A stretch of 64,000 bases of DNA from Atriophallophorus winterbourni (Eukaryota > Platyhelminthes > Trematoda > Plagiorchiida > Microphallidae). The notes beneath the pieces were generated by a model that was not told the origin of the DNA, did no database searches, and saw nothing but the letters and a program-made list of their open reading frames with translations. The translations under genes and the position numbers were made by a program. Location of the stretch: contig JACCGJ010010563.1 in the NCBI GenBank assembly GCA_013407085.1, positions 1 through 64,000 on the forward strand, in the 5' to 3' direction. Numbering within the stretch: the stretch's first letter is position 1; the number at the start of each line of letters is the position of its first letter. Positions 51,061 through 63,216 of the stretch are shown here, in pieces.

Positions 51061-51598
51061 ATCACAAATAATTCCAATTCCATAGTGCATCGGCCGTCGC
51101 GCACGATAAATCGGGTCGTCTTACCTGCTGCATAGAGCGAGGTGGGTAAGCGAAAACAAGCTACTGCTGGTCCTACTCTTCAATCTTTTTTCTGTCCCTT
51201 CCCCGCTTTTTGATTCTTATCCTTTAGCATCCAGTGTGATAAGCGGCCGATCTGAACTTTTCCGAAGCTTAGCATATCCTAAACCCAACACTCACTTTAT
51301 AAAACCGTCTGCATACATTGGTGCCATGAATGTACGATCGCTGCGTCAATCAGGCCAGCAAGCTGTTCTTGCCCTCTGTCTAGATTCGTCTATCGACATT
51401 TGTTGCTTTTAAGCTACACTGATGGCTGTCGCTCTTTTTCGAACACTAGCTTAGATTCTGATCACGCGCTCCTTCGATCGAGATTTACATTAAAATTCGA
51501 GTGTTTGCAGAGTTAGTTCATTATATTTTGGCGACTACTCATCAGTACCAAGTCCTTCGAAATATTCACAAAGTGTATCACGACGGTCCACATTGGAA

Positions 51599-51643
51599 GC
51601 ACTGAACTCGAGTTTCGCTCTTATTTGAGCTCATCAGCCATGC
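51599..51643 (-). ncRNA. hammerhead ribozyme copy, R4, left arm
   Basis: Mirror of the right-arm copy: CTGATGA at 51,637-51,631, GAAA at ~51,616-51,613, stem I 3' strand CAGTGC at 51,604-51,599 on minus. Confidence 0.65.
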
Positions 51644-51653
51644 ACTGCCATAT

Positions 51654-51698
51654 GCATGGCTGATGAGCTCAAATAAGAGCGAAACTCGAGTTCAGTGC
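51654..51698 (+). ncRNA. hammerhead ribozyme copy, R4, right arm
   Basis: CTGATGA (51,660-666), GCTC/GAGC with loop AAATAA, GAAA (681-684), CTCGAG, TT, CAGTGC. The cleavage triplet is GTT; stem I GCATGG/CAGTGC has one G-A mismatch. The competing 69-bp hairpin would sequester it. Confidence 0.65.
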
Positions 51699-52999
51699 TT
51701 CCAATGTAGACCGTCGTGATAAACTTACATTAAAATTCTCTGGCCGAAAGAGAGTCATCTCCTAGGGCATAGCCTTCGATAAGCTTTCGGATCCTACGAT
51801 TCAGAAAGCCTATCGCGGCGGTTTAGTCGATAATCTTCCCACTGCGGTGTCCGAAAATATCACACAGCATTGGAATGCGATTGCTACTGTAACGCACGAT
51901 GCCGCCGAGTCGGTGACAGTTACAACTCTAGCAGAATGTCCCACTGAATCTCCCAGGCTAGCCTTCGATTACTAGAAGAAAGACGAAGGATTCCTTCTGG
52001 TTCGCAATATAACGCAGAACGTAGACGCATCAGAAGTAATCTCAAGCATAGCATTCGACCGGATAGGGAAGCGTGGTGGTTGCCAAAACTAATGAAAAGG
52101 AGCTATCCAGCAATAAGGTTGACGTCCGATATCGGTTTCATCTAATTCTATCTGCGGGTTCTAAAACAATTGGAGTTAGCGAGACAATCACAGAGAACGA
52201 TGGCGCCCTAATCACTAACAAAGATCGCCGCTTTTCTCGTTGGGCGGAGCATTTTCATGAACAATTTAGCAGGCAGCTCTAGGTGGTCCATTGCCTTCTG
52301 TTTCGTGTTATGAACTCTGGTCGATTGATTTAACGCCTCCGAGCGAATCAGAACTCAAGCTCGGTATTGAGTCAATGAAAAGATTCAAAGCAGCTCGTCT
52401 CCGTTCTATTCAAGGAGGTCTGCGATATTCTATTATTTATGTGACCTTTTTATCTATTTGACCTTTTTCGTCATGTATGGGACACGAAAGCTATTCCCCA
52501 GTGTTGGCGAGAATCTATAATCATACCCATTTTCAAAAAATGTGTGCGTACTTCATGCTCTAACCACATGGGAATAAATCTTACATCCGTCATTACCCGG
52601 CTTCTTGCTTCAGTTTGTCTTCAGCGCCTCACATTACACTAGGAATCACAGATTCATGAACAGCAAGCAGGATTTCGTCCCGGCAAAGGATGTCGATCAC
52701 ATATTCACTCTTCGACAAACACTAGAACATTGCCATGCTTATAGACGGCCCACTGTAGCAATCGTTCGTGATTTTAGGGGTGGTTTTAATTCGGTCGACA
52801 GGAATGCATTATTTAATACCTTATTACTCAAAGGTGTCCCGCAAAAGTAGGTTATCGTATTTCGGGCGCTTTTTCCTATAGTTCTGGGCGCGTTAAGGTG
52901 TCCAATAGCCTGCCAACCAACTTTCCTACGATCAGTGGTGTCCGACAAGAGTGTCTAATTTCTAAATTTTTGTTTAATTTTGTAATTGACGCAATAATT

Positions 53000-53814
53000 G
53001 ATGCATATAATTCAATTCAATTCAATTTAATGGTCTAAAAAGCACATAGCTTTACAAAAACCACAGAATAATATGCGAATTACAAATAACATAGGTAGTA
53101 AAACGGGGTTTGTTTGCCTACTGATTAGTTCAGGAATCACGTAAAAATACATAGAGCAGAAATTGTTTTCAACCGGTTTGATAGGGTAAATATGTATAGT
53201 TTACTTGGATGCATTGGTTCAAAGCTTTATGATGCAGAATATATTGTTTCAATGTTTGGATTGGTCGACATGAAGTTGTCCAAGTTCGATTTGAATATAT
53301 CCAAGTTGGGTGAATGTGCAACGTTACGGGGTAGGGAGTTCCAAGTAAAACATACACGTACAGAATAAAAATACCTTCGACAGTTCAGCCTCGAGTCGGG
53401 AATAAGTACTGTATAGTTATGACTCCGGCTTGTTCGTGGTGGTAGTCGTGTGAATAGTTGATTCAGGGGATGGTTGTGGGTATGCAGTATATTGAACATA
53501 AGAATCAAGTCGCCTCTAAGACGGCGGTAGCGAGAGTCGAAGAGATTGACGCTTGTAATCTGATCTTCGTATTGTTTATGTTTTAAACCACGTACGAGCT
53601 TGGTGGTCCGATGATATATTCTCTGCAAGAGGCTGATGTCCTTCTGTAGCCAGGGTGACCAAGCCTGAACCGCATACTCCATGGTCGGCCTCAAGTACGT
53701 ATTAATTATTCGATGAACAGTTTGCTTCGTGAAACTTCCGAACACGCGTTTAAGAAGAAGCAGTACTCGCGACGTCTTTTCATAGACAGCTGTGGCGTAC
53801 TGACAACTGGCATT
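53000..53814 (-). pseudogene. CR1c 3' portion, (AATTC)n-type tail
   Basis: ASCQYATAVYEKTSRVLLLL, RIINTYLRPTMEYAVQAWSP, RYRRLRGDLILMFNILHTHN, SRSHNYTVLIPDSRLNCRRY, VCFTWNSLPRNVAHSPNLDI, to a stop at 53,227. The 3' UTR ends in AATTC units at 53,010-53,028 (seen on plus as ATTCAATTCAATTCAATTT). 5' truncated in the thumb. Confidence 0.9.
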
Positions 53815-54879
53815 CAGATAGGCCGCGATAAGAGACTTTGGTTTAGATTACACCGACGGCGTAGTTCTAGTATTCCATTCGTCTGCCCATGCTCAGTCTA
53901 CTTTAGACCGACTATGTAGTATCACACCATTCTTCCGTATTCGCTTTGCACCTTCCAAGTGCAAAGTTCTGTTACAGGATATTGAACCCATCGAACGAGC
54001 GTTAAGCCTCAATAATGAGGAACTTGCGACTGTAGACTGTTCTAACTATTTGGGTAGTTGCATCACTAGCAACGCTTGTTTAAATACGTATATCACAGCT
54101 CGCATTTCCATACGGTAGCTTTTCGTAACCTGAGTCATCGGTGCCGTCAAACAGGTTTGTCTCTAAAGCTCAACGGTAGAGTCTACAAGGCTACAGTACT
54201 CACGGTTTTACTGTACGGATGTGAACCCTGCACAGTGAGAAAAGAAGAAATAATACGTCTGTAGGTCTTCGACAATCACTGTCTCCACACCGTCGCTGTA
54301 GTTACTTGGCACCATCGGATACGTAACGTAAATCATAGTTTTCCTAATGCCGTTTTGTTTGCCACTCCTAACTCGGAATAGCGTCGTTTTAAGGGTAACT
54401 TGGCTCAAACAGATGGAGGGTTTGACTGTTAAACTAGCTGCGGTTGGTGCAACCCCTCTCCCAGGTTGGGGTCCAAATGATGAGAATTTTAAGTGGCTTC
54501 TTACCCTTAGTGATATGGCGGTCTTGTTGTAGACTTCTTTTAGGAGTGTGTTATTATTCTTTTGCTGTCGAGTGAAGTGGCGAAGAAAGCTTTTTATGAT
54601 GCGTGACTGTTAAAACAGTAAGGAAACTGTTATGCTGATGTCGCTCCACTCGTTCAGAACACTTGTTTGAATGCATGTTTGATTCGAGGTGTAGGTACCT
54701 CATGCCACTGTGTCTATGCTTATCTTTCAGTAAATTTTTAGGTCCAGCCTTTCTCACATCTTTTCTAATGTTTTTTACTATGTCCGGGTTGTATGACATT
54801 TAAGCACTCTTATTTGTTACTGTTGTAAAAAAACGCTGATTGCTTTCGAAAGCTGTCTTGCAGAGCATGTTTTTTACCC

Positions 54880-55216
54880 CTATTACGACGTCAAGCGCCA
54901 CCTCGGTGGCTTGGTCATGTCTATAGAATGGAAAATGGTCGTATTCCGAAAGATCTACTCTACGGTGAGTTGCAATTAGGAAGTCGAACATTGGGCCGAC
55001 CGCACTTGCGGTACAAAGATGTTTGCAAAAGAGATATGAAAGCTCTTGACATTGACTCCGCAAGCTTGGAAGAACTTGCTCCTGACCGCTCACTTTGGAG
55101 GCATTTTGTAAAGCGTCGACTGCAAGCCGGGGAGGAGCAAATACAGCTCCTGGCTGCTGAACGCGGATCACGCCGCCGGCGTGCAACGGATGCAATACAA
55201 CAGAGTTTTTGCTGAC
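54880..55216 (+). pseudogene. RTE1 C-terminal end
   Basis: GHVYRMENGRIPKDLLYGEL, LGRPHLRYKDVCKRDMKALD, APDRSLWRHFVKRRLQAGEE, stop at 55,213. Intact over this stretch. Confidence 0.9.
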
Positions 55217-55389
55217 AATCGTTGAATCGCTGCGGGAGAAATTGTTCCTCCCTAAGCGGACTGTTAGTCCCATTCCAAAAAGTTCAAAACATGAAATTCA
55301 TGCGATGTGAATTCTCCATGGTCGACATCGACCGACGGAGGCCAACAACACATTGTTACTGGTGTATGCTGGCAATGCTGACGATATGA

Positions 55390-55730
55390 TTTGAAACCAC
55401 TTAGATCTCTTCCACTCTTGAAATCAAGAGTCTTGATCGCGCAGCCACAGCACTTGACTCTGTAGCGAGTGGGAAGGCCTCTGTTGAACTCATCAAATAC
55501 TATAGAACAGCTTTAATAAAGCCGCTTCACCCATTGCTTTTTCAGTTTTGACAGGAAGTGTGTGCCCAACAAGAGATGCGAGACACCAAAATCATCACGC
55601 TATTTAAGAATAAGGGTGATATAGGCAACTTCAACAATTACATTGGAATCTCCTTTCTGAATTTTGTAGGTTGGTGTCAACTGTGTTCACTGGTTTTGGA
55701 TTGATGTGCACGCACACCGTATTAGGCAAA
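55390..55730 (+). pseudogene. RTE1 RT N-terminal fragment
   Basis: EIKSLDRAATALDSVASGKA, VELIKYYRTALIKPLHPLLF, MRDTKIITLFKNKGDIGNFN then NYIGIS. One stop (FQF*QEV). Confidence 0.82.
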
Positions 55731-55769
55731 TCGACCACTTGTCATGGTCATACAAAAAGGCGTTATTGA

Positions 55770-56345
55770 AACGAATTTTCGGCAGATTCACGAATCAGTC
55801 GGTGCCCCGTATCATGAACACCTATCTGAGACCAGCGATGGAGTACGCTGTTCGGTCTTAGTCACCCTGGATTCGGAAAGACATTAATCTTCTGCAGCGT
55901 ATTTACCACAGAACCACAAGCTTTTAGCTGCTAAACCACATGAAGATCGTTTGAGGAGTCTCAATTTTTTCGACTTTCGCTGTCGTCGACTAAGAGGTGA
56001 CCTCATACTGATGTACAACATTATGCACGTCCCTAACCATCCCTTGTCCAAACTTTTCACACGCTCACCACCCCGTGACAGTCGGAAACATGAACTTACA
56101 GTGCTTATTCCCACTTCAAGACTGAACTGTCGAAAATATTCGTATGCTGTACGTGTATATTTAACATGGAACACCCTCCCCTCCACTATTACACACTCAG
56201 CCAACCTGGATATTTTTAAAGCTAATTTGGACAAACAGTTGGGAGAAAACCCTAATTTTGATACGATTTACACTACATGAGTTTCCCTGTTCTTTTTTAT
56301 TGTATATACCTCATAACTCCATCCTATGGTTATTGTTAAGCTAAA
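55770..56345 (+). pseudogene. CR1c 3' portion
   Basis: FGRFTNQSVPRIMNTYLRPA, MEYAVRS, then frame 55,951-56,280: RCRRLRGDLILMYNIMHVPN, SRKHELTVLIPTSRLNCRKY, VYLTWNTLPSTITHSANLDI. Same family as 53.0 kb, opposite strand. Confidence 0.88.
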
Positions 56346-56379
56346 TGCTTTTTAGACCATTACAACTTTGAATCACTTT

Positions 56380-56575
56380 GAATGCCTACGTGAGGTGAAA
56401 CACTGTAGACTTTCTATAGGCTGTTTAGCGGTAAGGTCCAATCAATGGTGGTGGGTTGACTACCATTTAGTCATATTTCCTTGCCCTGACTATCACCCTT
56501 GGTCTGACGAAGCTTCTGAGTCAAAAGTGAAACGTTACCAAAAACGGCTCTAACTGATTGCACACAAATTTCTTT
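56380..56575 (+). repeat. R7 repeat
   Basis: GGTAAGGTCCAATCAATGGT, GACTACCATTTAGTCATATT, CTGACGAAGCTTCTGAGTC, AAAGTGAAACGTTACC; inverted twin at 49.27 kb. Confidence 0.75.
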
Positions 56576-57590
56576 CCCTCATGAAGCAAAATTGTTGAGA
56601 TAAAACAGCACTTCATTCAAACAAGCAATTCGTCCGTTGCTTAGTTGCGGCCAATCGGTCGATTTAACTGACATTTCAGTGCCCCGCAGTTCAACATTGT
56701 TACGCCTTTCGGTTGTTGGACTTTTGATTGATGTGTCTATTTGGGTGGGATATAAACATACCTTACACTTTATACAGGTGACAGCTTACTGGCATTCGAT
56801 CAAGTGCACTGGATAATCAATATCCGTTACGGGCCATGGATTATTCATTATTGATCATTGCTTGTCCTACATGTTTTGCTATTTTTGGATTCATCTTCAC
56901 ATTTGATGTGGTATTTCGACCAAAATAAAAAAAATAATTGCCGCAACTTGTTTGGAACCCTACTGTGTTTGATTGATTTTTATTCGATGTTCCGCACGGA
57001 GATTTCAACGCCATTTCAATGCGAATACTGTACCAATGTTAGTTCTTGTTAATCGAACGAAACGCTGCTTGCATGGAAAGTTAATTGACTAGCGAATCGG
57101 TTTGTTTCGTTTGCGAAGCCATGCCGTTTAAGAAGAATGACTTCATTCGTGTACATGATGTTTCAGTGATTGAGCTGATTTAACCATACAAATTTTTGAA
57201 ACATGATCATAAAATACAAATTAGAAAGCAATCGGGTGATATTTCGCGTTTGGCATTCGAGCTTCGTCAAGCCGTAGGTTACAGTCCATACAGGGAACGT
57301 GATTAAGTAGCAGCGATGGACCACCCTGTAATTTAGTTAAACAGCATATTAAACTCCTACGGTCATCAATTTCTGTGAACAGAGACATGAGCAATAGGCC
57401 TATTTGCTTATTTGATATGAAAATTTCAACGTGAATTAGTTCTGCTACAGATCGTGCGAAAATACAAAGGGATGTAGACAGTGTGTCAGCCTGGGCGGTA
57501 GTGAATGATATGACGTTGGAACTGAAGGCTTGTCATGGAGCTCTGCGGCAAAGACCTTGGAGTATGAATTAGTAAAATCCTGAAGAGCGC
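56576..57590. other. no recognised feature
   Basis: AT-rich; short frames without motifs. Confidence 0.4.
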
Positions 57591-58085
57591 GATACATTGT
57601 AAGAATATATATCAATAGGCCAGCCGATTGTTAAGTATCTTTCGAAGAATGTTTAGAAGATTCTCGCTGTTAACGTTTCCAAGAATATTGAACGTTTAAT
57701 TTTTTCTACGATGGAGAATGTGGTAGGTGGCTGTGCTTCTTGGCTGCGAAAAGATATTGCCCTATTCGATAAATTGTATCACAGATGGACACAGTTAGTG
57801 ATCGGTCTTCGCAATGTTTTGTATACCGAAAGATTTTGGCGTCTGGGTCTATGTGACTTTTCCCAAAGTAGGATACGGTGCGATATTATTATTTACAGAA
57901 TTTTGTCTACCGAAAGACATCCACTAACACATTTGTTTCACGGACATTCCTTATCCATCTACATCCCAAATCCCCACCTTAATTGTCGGCGGCATTTTGC
58001 CGTAGTGCTATATTTTTCTGGAATTCCATTCCTCAAGATTCAAGCACTTATAGTATTAAAATCCTATAACTGTAAAACACCATAG
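57590..58085 (+). pseudogene. CR1-like 3' fragment
   Basis: CASWLRKDIALFDKLYHRWT, FSQSRIRCDIIIYRILSTER, IYIPNPHLNCRRHFAV; a diverged relative of CR1c. Confidence 0.75.
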
Positions 58086-58249
58086 GATATTCGTATAAGG
58101 ACAAAAATATAAAAATGAGGCGTTGAGAAGATCGACAGTTTTTTTAGGTTAATAATGTATTTTATTATATCGATATGATAAAAAGATTCGTTACGATAAA
58201 TATTTCATTATTTAAGTTAGATTGATTGGTTGTAGGCTGGAAATATTAT

Positions 58250-58640
58250 TGTAGCAGGTGGGGGTAGAGAGAAGACGCAAGTGATTTCGTCAGTTCATTT
58301 CCGGTCAACGAGTGGCAGCTGGCGCACACCTGGCCACTTATCGCAATATTCGGTCAGCGGTCCAACGTTAAGCACGTCCCCCCGCGTTGCACGCACGCAA
58401 TTCGATTGTGTCTCGATCCATCCCTGAGGTTAACCTGTCCAACGCTAATCACCTTCACCCACGCCTATCTTCTATAGGCAATACAATAAATCACAACTTA
58501 CTTACTTCCGCCTTTGGTCGCGTCTGGGACATAAGCTGCCAAACAGCTCTCTCCAGGCATCATGATTCTGGGCTAGTCTCTCCAGATGTCCCACGGGTTG
58601 ACAATCTGTTTGGCCTCCGCATCCAGGTTTCAGCGCCAGG
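58250..58640. repeat. unclassified GC-richer segment
   Basis: Distinctly higher GC than its flanks, with a long plus-strand frame (58,387-58,692) of no known family. It may be a foreign repeat; a single copy in the window. Confidence 0.3.
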
Positions 58641-58985
58641 TATTTTTAATTCGCAAGGACGACGTATGAAGTGCTTTAAGATCTTTTTGTAGAATTTTGC
58701 AATCTTCTATGTCATCCGCAAATAAAATGATTTTGCTGGTCAGGTATATATATGTCAGGTATATAGTTCGCGTACACCAGGAAGAGTATTGGCCGCAAGC
58801 CTGAGCCTTGAGGTACGCCACTTGTCACCTCCACTGGGCTGGATAGTGTTCCATAAACCCTAACCCTGATAGCACTACCAGTCAAGTAATCCTCTATCCA
58901 GGCCAATAATCTGCCGCCCACCCCGAGCTGCTTCAATTTTTGTAGCAGTTTGCTGTGGTTAACACGGTCAAAATGTTTAGACATA
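58640..58985 (-). pseudogene. CR1-like RT palm fragment
   Basis: DMSKHFDRVNHSKLLQKLKQ, LLAWIEDYLTGSAIRVRVYG, VTSGVPQGSGLRPILFLVYA, then KIILFADDIEDCKILQKDLK (catalytic FADD kept). A frameshift follows a short YIPDIYIPD duplication. Confidence 0.85.
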
Positions 58986-59039
58986 TCCAATTATGGATAG
59001 GGTATCCATTATCCATTACTTAGTTCCGCTTGACAATTT

Positions 59040-60365
59040 TATTTTTTCTGTATATTCTTCTTGTGCTTTTGCTATTGTTGCTCTCGTTGTTCACCATTGC
59101 TATCGTTTCTCTTCTTTATTCTATCTTCGGTAGCGTCCCTGCTGAGATCCATCCCTTATGCGTGTATGTTTTTGGGCCTAGTACTTCTTGACATGTTGAT
59201 GTCACCACTTCTTTTATTTTCTGTCACTTCTGTTGTATATTTTTTTCTTCAGACAGCCATTTCAGAACCTGGAACTTGTTGAATGGGGTTACCTGGAACT
59301 CTACTTCATTCCTACTTTCTTTCAGCGTCGCAGTGTTGTAGCACTGTTGTTGACTGGACTACTCTCTCCCGTTTTTCTTCAACTTCAGCTTTAACATGGC
59401 GACAAGTAGATGATGATCGGAAGCAACGTGAGCTCCTCGATTGACGCGTACATCTTGTTGAGAGCGTCGAAATTTCTTCCCCATGCACACGTGGTCGATA
59501 ATCTTTTCGGTCAGCAAATCTGCTGGCACCCAGGTCGCCTTTGTATCCACATATGGTAAAAACACTTTCTCCGACGACCAGATATCTTGCGGTGCATTGT
59601 CGGCGAATACCTCCCGTTGTCATTCATCTCGCCTAGTCATTGCTGCCCCATGCCTCGGTTGTCACTGCCAATCTTGGCGTTGAAGACGCCCCTTACAATG
59701 ATGATGTTCCTCTTTGGTCTGTCTTGCATGATCGTTGACAGTTTGTTGTAAAATTCCTTCTCCTCCTATTCACTGTTGTTCGTCGGGGCTTAGCACTCGA
59801 TTATCTCCATGCAGATCATTTTCTTTGTTGTATAGAAGGAGGCTGGTATGATTCGTGGTCCCTGTGCCTCTCACTCAATGAGCGCTCTCTTTGCCGACTT
59901 GGAAAGCATCAGGGAAACTCCCTGGGTGTGCGCAGCATCTTCCAGCTCGTGGCCCGAGTACAACAGTAATTTACTCGAAGCCAGTCGCATCTCCCCGGAA
60001 CCAATCCATATTGACTCACTGATTCCTAAGACGGTGGGGTTATACTTCTTCATCTCTGCGCCACTTACGTTGTCCTTCGAGTTTCATACATGGTCCGGAC
60101 GTTCCCTGTGGTGAAGTTAGTGGTGGTCCTGGTGGAGACGATGGTCATCGGCCTGACAGATTCCAGATAACTCTGGCCTTTTACGGTCCGACGTCATACA
60201 CCATCCAGCTTGGGGTCCATCTTCTCTCATGTTCGTGCTGTCTGTTAGGTTTTTTTCTGTAGCTAGAAGTTTTTTACAGGGTGGGGTAGCTAGCCCCATG
60301 CTCGACACTCCTCCTTCTGCAACCGGGCTTGGGGACGTTCTTGGCAAAGTTATCAACCAAAACAC
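59040..60365 (-). pseudogene. RTE3 endonuclease domain
   Basis: Minus strand: ADDHRLHQDHH...GNVRTMYET, AAEMKKYNPTVLGISESIWI, LLLYSGHELEDAAHTQGVSL, GPRIIPASFYTTKK, QDRPKRNIIIV, then LLTEKIIDHVCMGKKFRRSQ and ASDHHLLVAMLKLKLKKNGR, and a linker TSTCQEVLGPKTYTHKGWIS. APE-type endonuclease (SDHHLL) of the RTE family common in flatworms. The RT is missing. Frameshifts present. Confidence 0.85.
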
Positions 60366-63216
60366 TGATCATCAAACCTGTCTGTCCTGGTTTTCACTTT
60401 GATCTTATTTGTCAGTCGATTTCGTACCAACCGGCACAGTTCAAGCGCTCAAGACGCAAGGCTCGTTTGACCGACGTTTACGATTTGCATGTTATTTGAT
60501 TGCGACTGACGTTGTCCATCTTCTTATCCTTCCGAAGATGTTCTCGCTCGAACCGTTCGAATGTAGTCAATCCGAAACCCAAAATGTTATGAGTTCGCAA
60601 TAGTCGTCGTTGATTTTTTCCTCGTTTCATCCTCTCGTGTTGCGTCTGACGGGAGAGTTCTTCATATCATTCGAAAGCTAGTGATTAGCGCTCATCGCTT
60701 ATGCATGTTGTACCTTCACATCATGAATAAATGTATCAAGGTTGTTACTGAAATTTGATTTACTAGGGGATTGTACAACCTCTGATGGTTAGGAGAATGT
60801 GGTGTATACAACGACACTTATGAGTGCTAGTGTTGTGGCTTGACCGGAGGTGAACACTAATTGCCTCGCGATATTTAAAGTGAACTTGTACTTACAATGC
60901 AAACGAACATCATTCGCAAGCTATAAATTGGATATACTCTACTTGTTATATACTATTATTTTTCACATTTTCATCCATACCATAAATTCTTGAATCCAAA
61001 CCGTAATTAAATGTTATCCGTCAAAGCACCGCATATATTTCAACCCTGGTGATCTCAACTGCCCCGCGTAAATGCGTTCAGTAAAAGGTATATTGACAGG
61101 CTGCAGTAGATCTACAATGTCGCAGTCAACCGTTTTTTCGTGTCCAACCGATGTCTAGCTAATACCGAGTCCTTGATAAGAAACTGACACGCCCTCTTAT
61201 TGTATGGTGGTTTCCCATGGCGAATCGTGTTCTCTTGAATGTTTGTATGAAATTTCCTGGTTGTCTGTCTGAAGTACGCACTAGTGCAATGTATCATATC
61301 TTATCTTATCAATTAGGTGTTCTTTAAGGTCAATGTATTGATGAAGAGACAAAACGGATACAAGTTTCGGAAATCGTAAATGCGAGAAAACATTGCAACT
61401 AGTTCATTTTCGGCTGATCGTTTACGCGCTTATTTCTATGGCAACCCAGACAACGAAACAGACAGCTGAGATGAATTCAAGGAATTAATCGGGATACTAT
61501 ACGTTCCGGTAAACAATAACCAAAGAATAGAGAGAACAACTGACATTAGAAGTAGAATATGAGCTTGGTCAAATTAGAAATCTTGTAGTAAGATAACAGA
61601 CACCGAGAAAGTAAAACTTTTACACATTGTAATCCAGAATACGGTATGATCAGCGCATAAATGTAGGTACGAGCGTTTAGTGTCTCCAGATTTTAAAACT
61701 TATTTTTCTTGAAATTCGCAGTGAGCAAGTTTTCAACGTTTATCCGAGTGGAGCTCACGTAAAGACAAAATAATTTAGATACAATTATGCGCTGTATTTT
61801 TCTACAAGTAAATTAGCCATTTTGGCGATCGCATTTTGTACTTATTCGTATAACTCCTTCATTTATTCAGCTACTTCGACCAGACCGGTGAATAATGATA
61901 GCAACGATAATGACGTGAAAGTTGATCGCATTGAACATGGTGTTGTTGTGTGGTGCTGTATAAATTTCGTGAATTTCAATTCGCATAGCAGTCGCTATGA
62001 ATGCATAATTGTGTCTGATTTTTTTCGAAATCGTTTTTCTACATTGAATTCCTTGTAGGCATTGAGAACAAATCAAGCGGTGCTCCAAATACCAAATGAC
62101 TCGTGTCCCTTCGAACGTAGAATTGGGATTTAAATCGCCGGGAAGTCTACAAATGCGTTGAACTACGGTGATTGCTCAGTACTAAAGTGCGAGTTCTCGT
62201 ACAAGCAGTTCGGGAATTGAACCATCATCACAAGTGCTCTTTTCTAAATTGTGCTGAAAATTATCTTTTAATTGTATACAAAAATTAACTCATTATGAAC
62301 TAGACAAGTGGAACCGAAAAGCAAATGACGATTGTGGTTCTATAGAAAGGCAAATCCTGATTCAAAAGCCCTGCTGACTTTCGGGATAGACGATTGCGGA
62401 AAGGGGCTCAGCATAAACGTCTTACGAATAACTGGAACGAGGTTCGTTGGACGGATAGCTGATCTGTAATGCTTCGAAGTAAATTAAAATTACGCGTAGA
62501 AAGAATAGTGAATTGCATTGGAAAAAAGCGATTTATTCCTGACGGCACCAAATAACATATCCCTCAATATCATAATATCTGCCAAATTCCAGAAACCATA
62601 GTAATCCACATAAGCGGAGCCAGCCGCATAAAAATAAAGCCAGAAATTGGAAACAGATTGAAAATGATACAGTTCGAAAAATGACAAAATCATCTGTATC
62701 GATTGTGAAATTTATTGCAGTATTTTATTATTGAGTTCTCGTGAGCTCAGCTCAATGCTTATTCTTCTATGTGCTTATAAGACTGCTTCAGTGTCTAAAA
62801 TTTGATTAACGTATTAAAGCGTACAATTCACGTGTAGTAATTTTCCCTGTATTCAGTTTTGCGCTGCAATACAGGTATTGCCCTGGACACCATGTTAATC
62901 TTTGGATTGCAAGGTGCCAGGCATCCTGCAGATGCATCAACTAGCTTTTGATGTTGGAAGAAGTGATCCTGAAACCAATTTTTAACCTGCTCGTTACACT
63001 CCTTTCTTTAAGCACATTCCTGGCCGATTTAGTCTTTTTTGTGTGCAAAACAATCTTGATAGTCTCAGTTGGTAAAACTGAACACACGTCCATAGCAATT
63101 AATTTGAGTTGCGCTAATTAACAATTAACAGTTAACATGTTAGAAGTTGAGTTGACGCGAACAATACAAGGCAAAATTGGATGAAGATTAAAATATCCCC
63201 GAAAATGCTCATTGCA
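60366..63216. other. no recognised feature
   Basis: 2.85 kb without any shared repeat or recognised coding motif. Small frames exist at 60,409-60,603 (+), 61,822-62,058 (+) and 62,490-62,693 (-), but none has codon or splice support. Confidence 0.4.

Larger units (their letters stand above)
51576..51721. repeat. 69-bp inverted repeat, 8-bp loop
   Basis: 51,576-51,644 pairs with 51,653-51,721 with one mismatch; loop CTGCCATA. Each arm holds a hammerhead core. Confidence 0.95.
51499..51724 (-). mobile_element. R4 SINE insertion with inverted fold-back
   Basis: Flanked by the 14-bp direct repeat TTACATTAAAATTC (51,485-51,498 and 51,725-51,738). The RTE2 frame is contiguous across the insertion once it is removed, so this is a genuine target duplication. 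On minus the 3' part carries the R4 tail (ATGAGTAGTCGCC). The other end is an inverted copy of the ribozyme region. No tRNA head is present. Confidence 0.85.
51065..54535 (+). pseudogene. RTE2 element broken by two nested insertions
   Basis: Leader 51,065-51,320; endonuclease start MNVRSLRQSGQQAVLALCLD (51,330); SDHALLRSRFTLKF (51,450-51,498); SINE insertion; resumption at 51,725 with the linker region; RT from 52,180: DGALITNKDRRFSRWAEHFH, IIPIFKKCVRTSCSNHMGIN, IVRDFRGGFNSVDRNALFNT; CR1 insertion at ~53,010-53,814; resumption with LDYTDGVVLVFHSS (catalytic YADD decayed to YTDG), NYLGSCITSNACL and VGATPLPGWGPNDENF (54,480). Extensively mutated. Confidence 0.85.

Noticed and set aside
59848..60114. 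88-codon plus-strand frame
   Set aside because: Antisense shadow of the RTE3 endonuclease on the minus strand.
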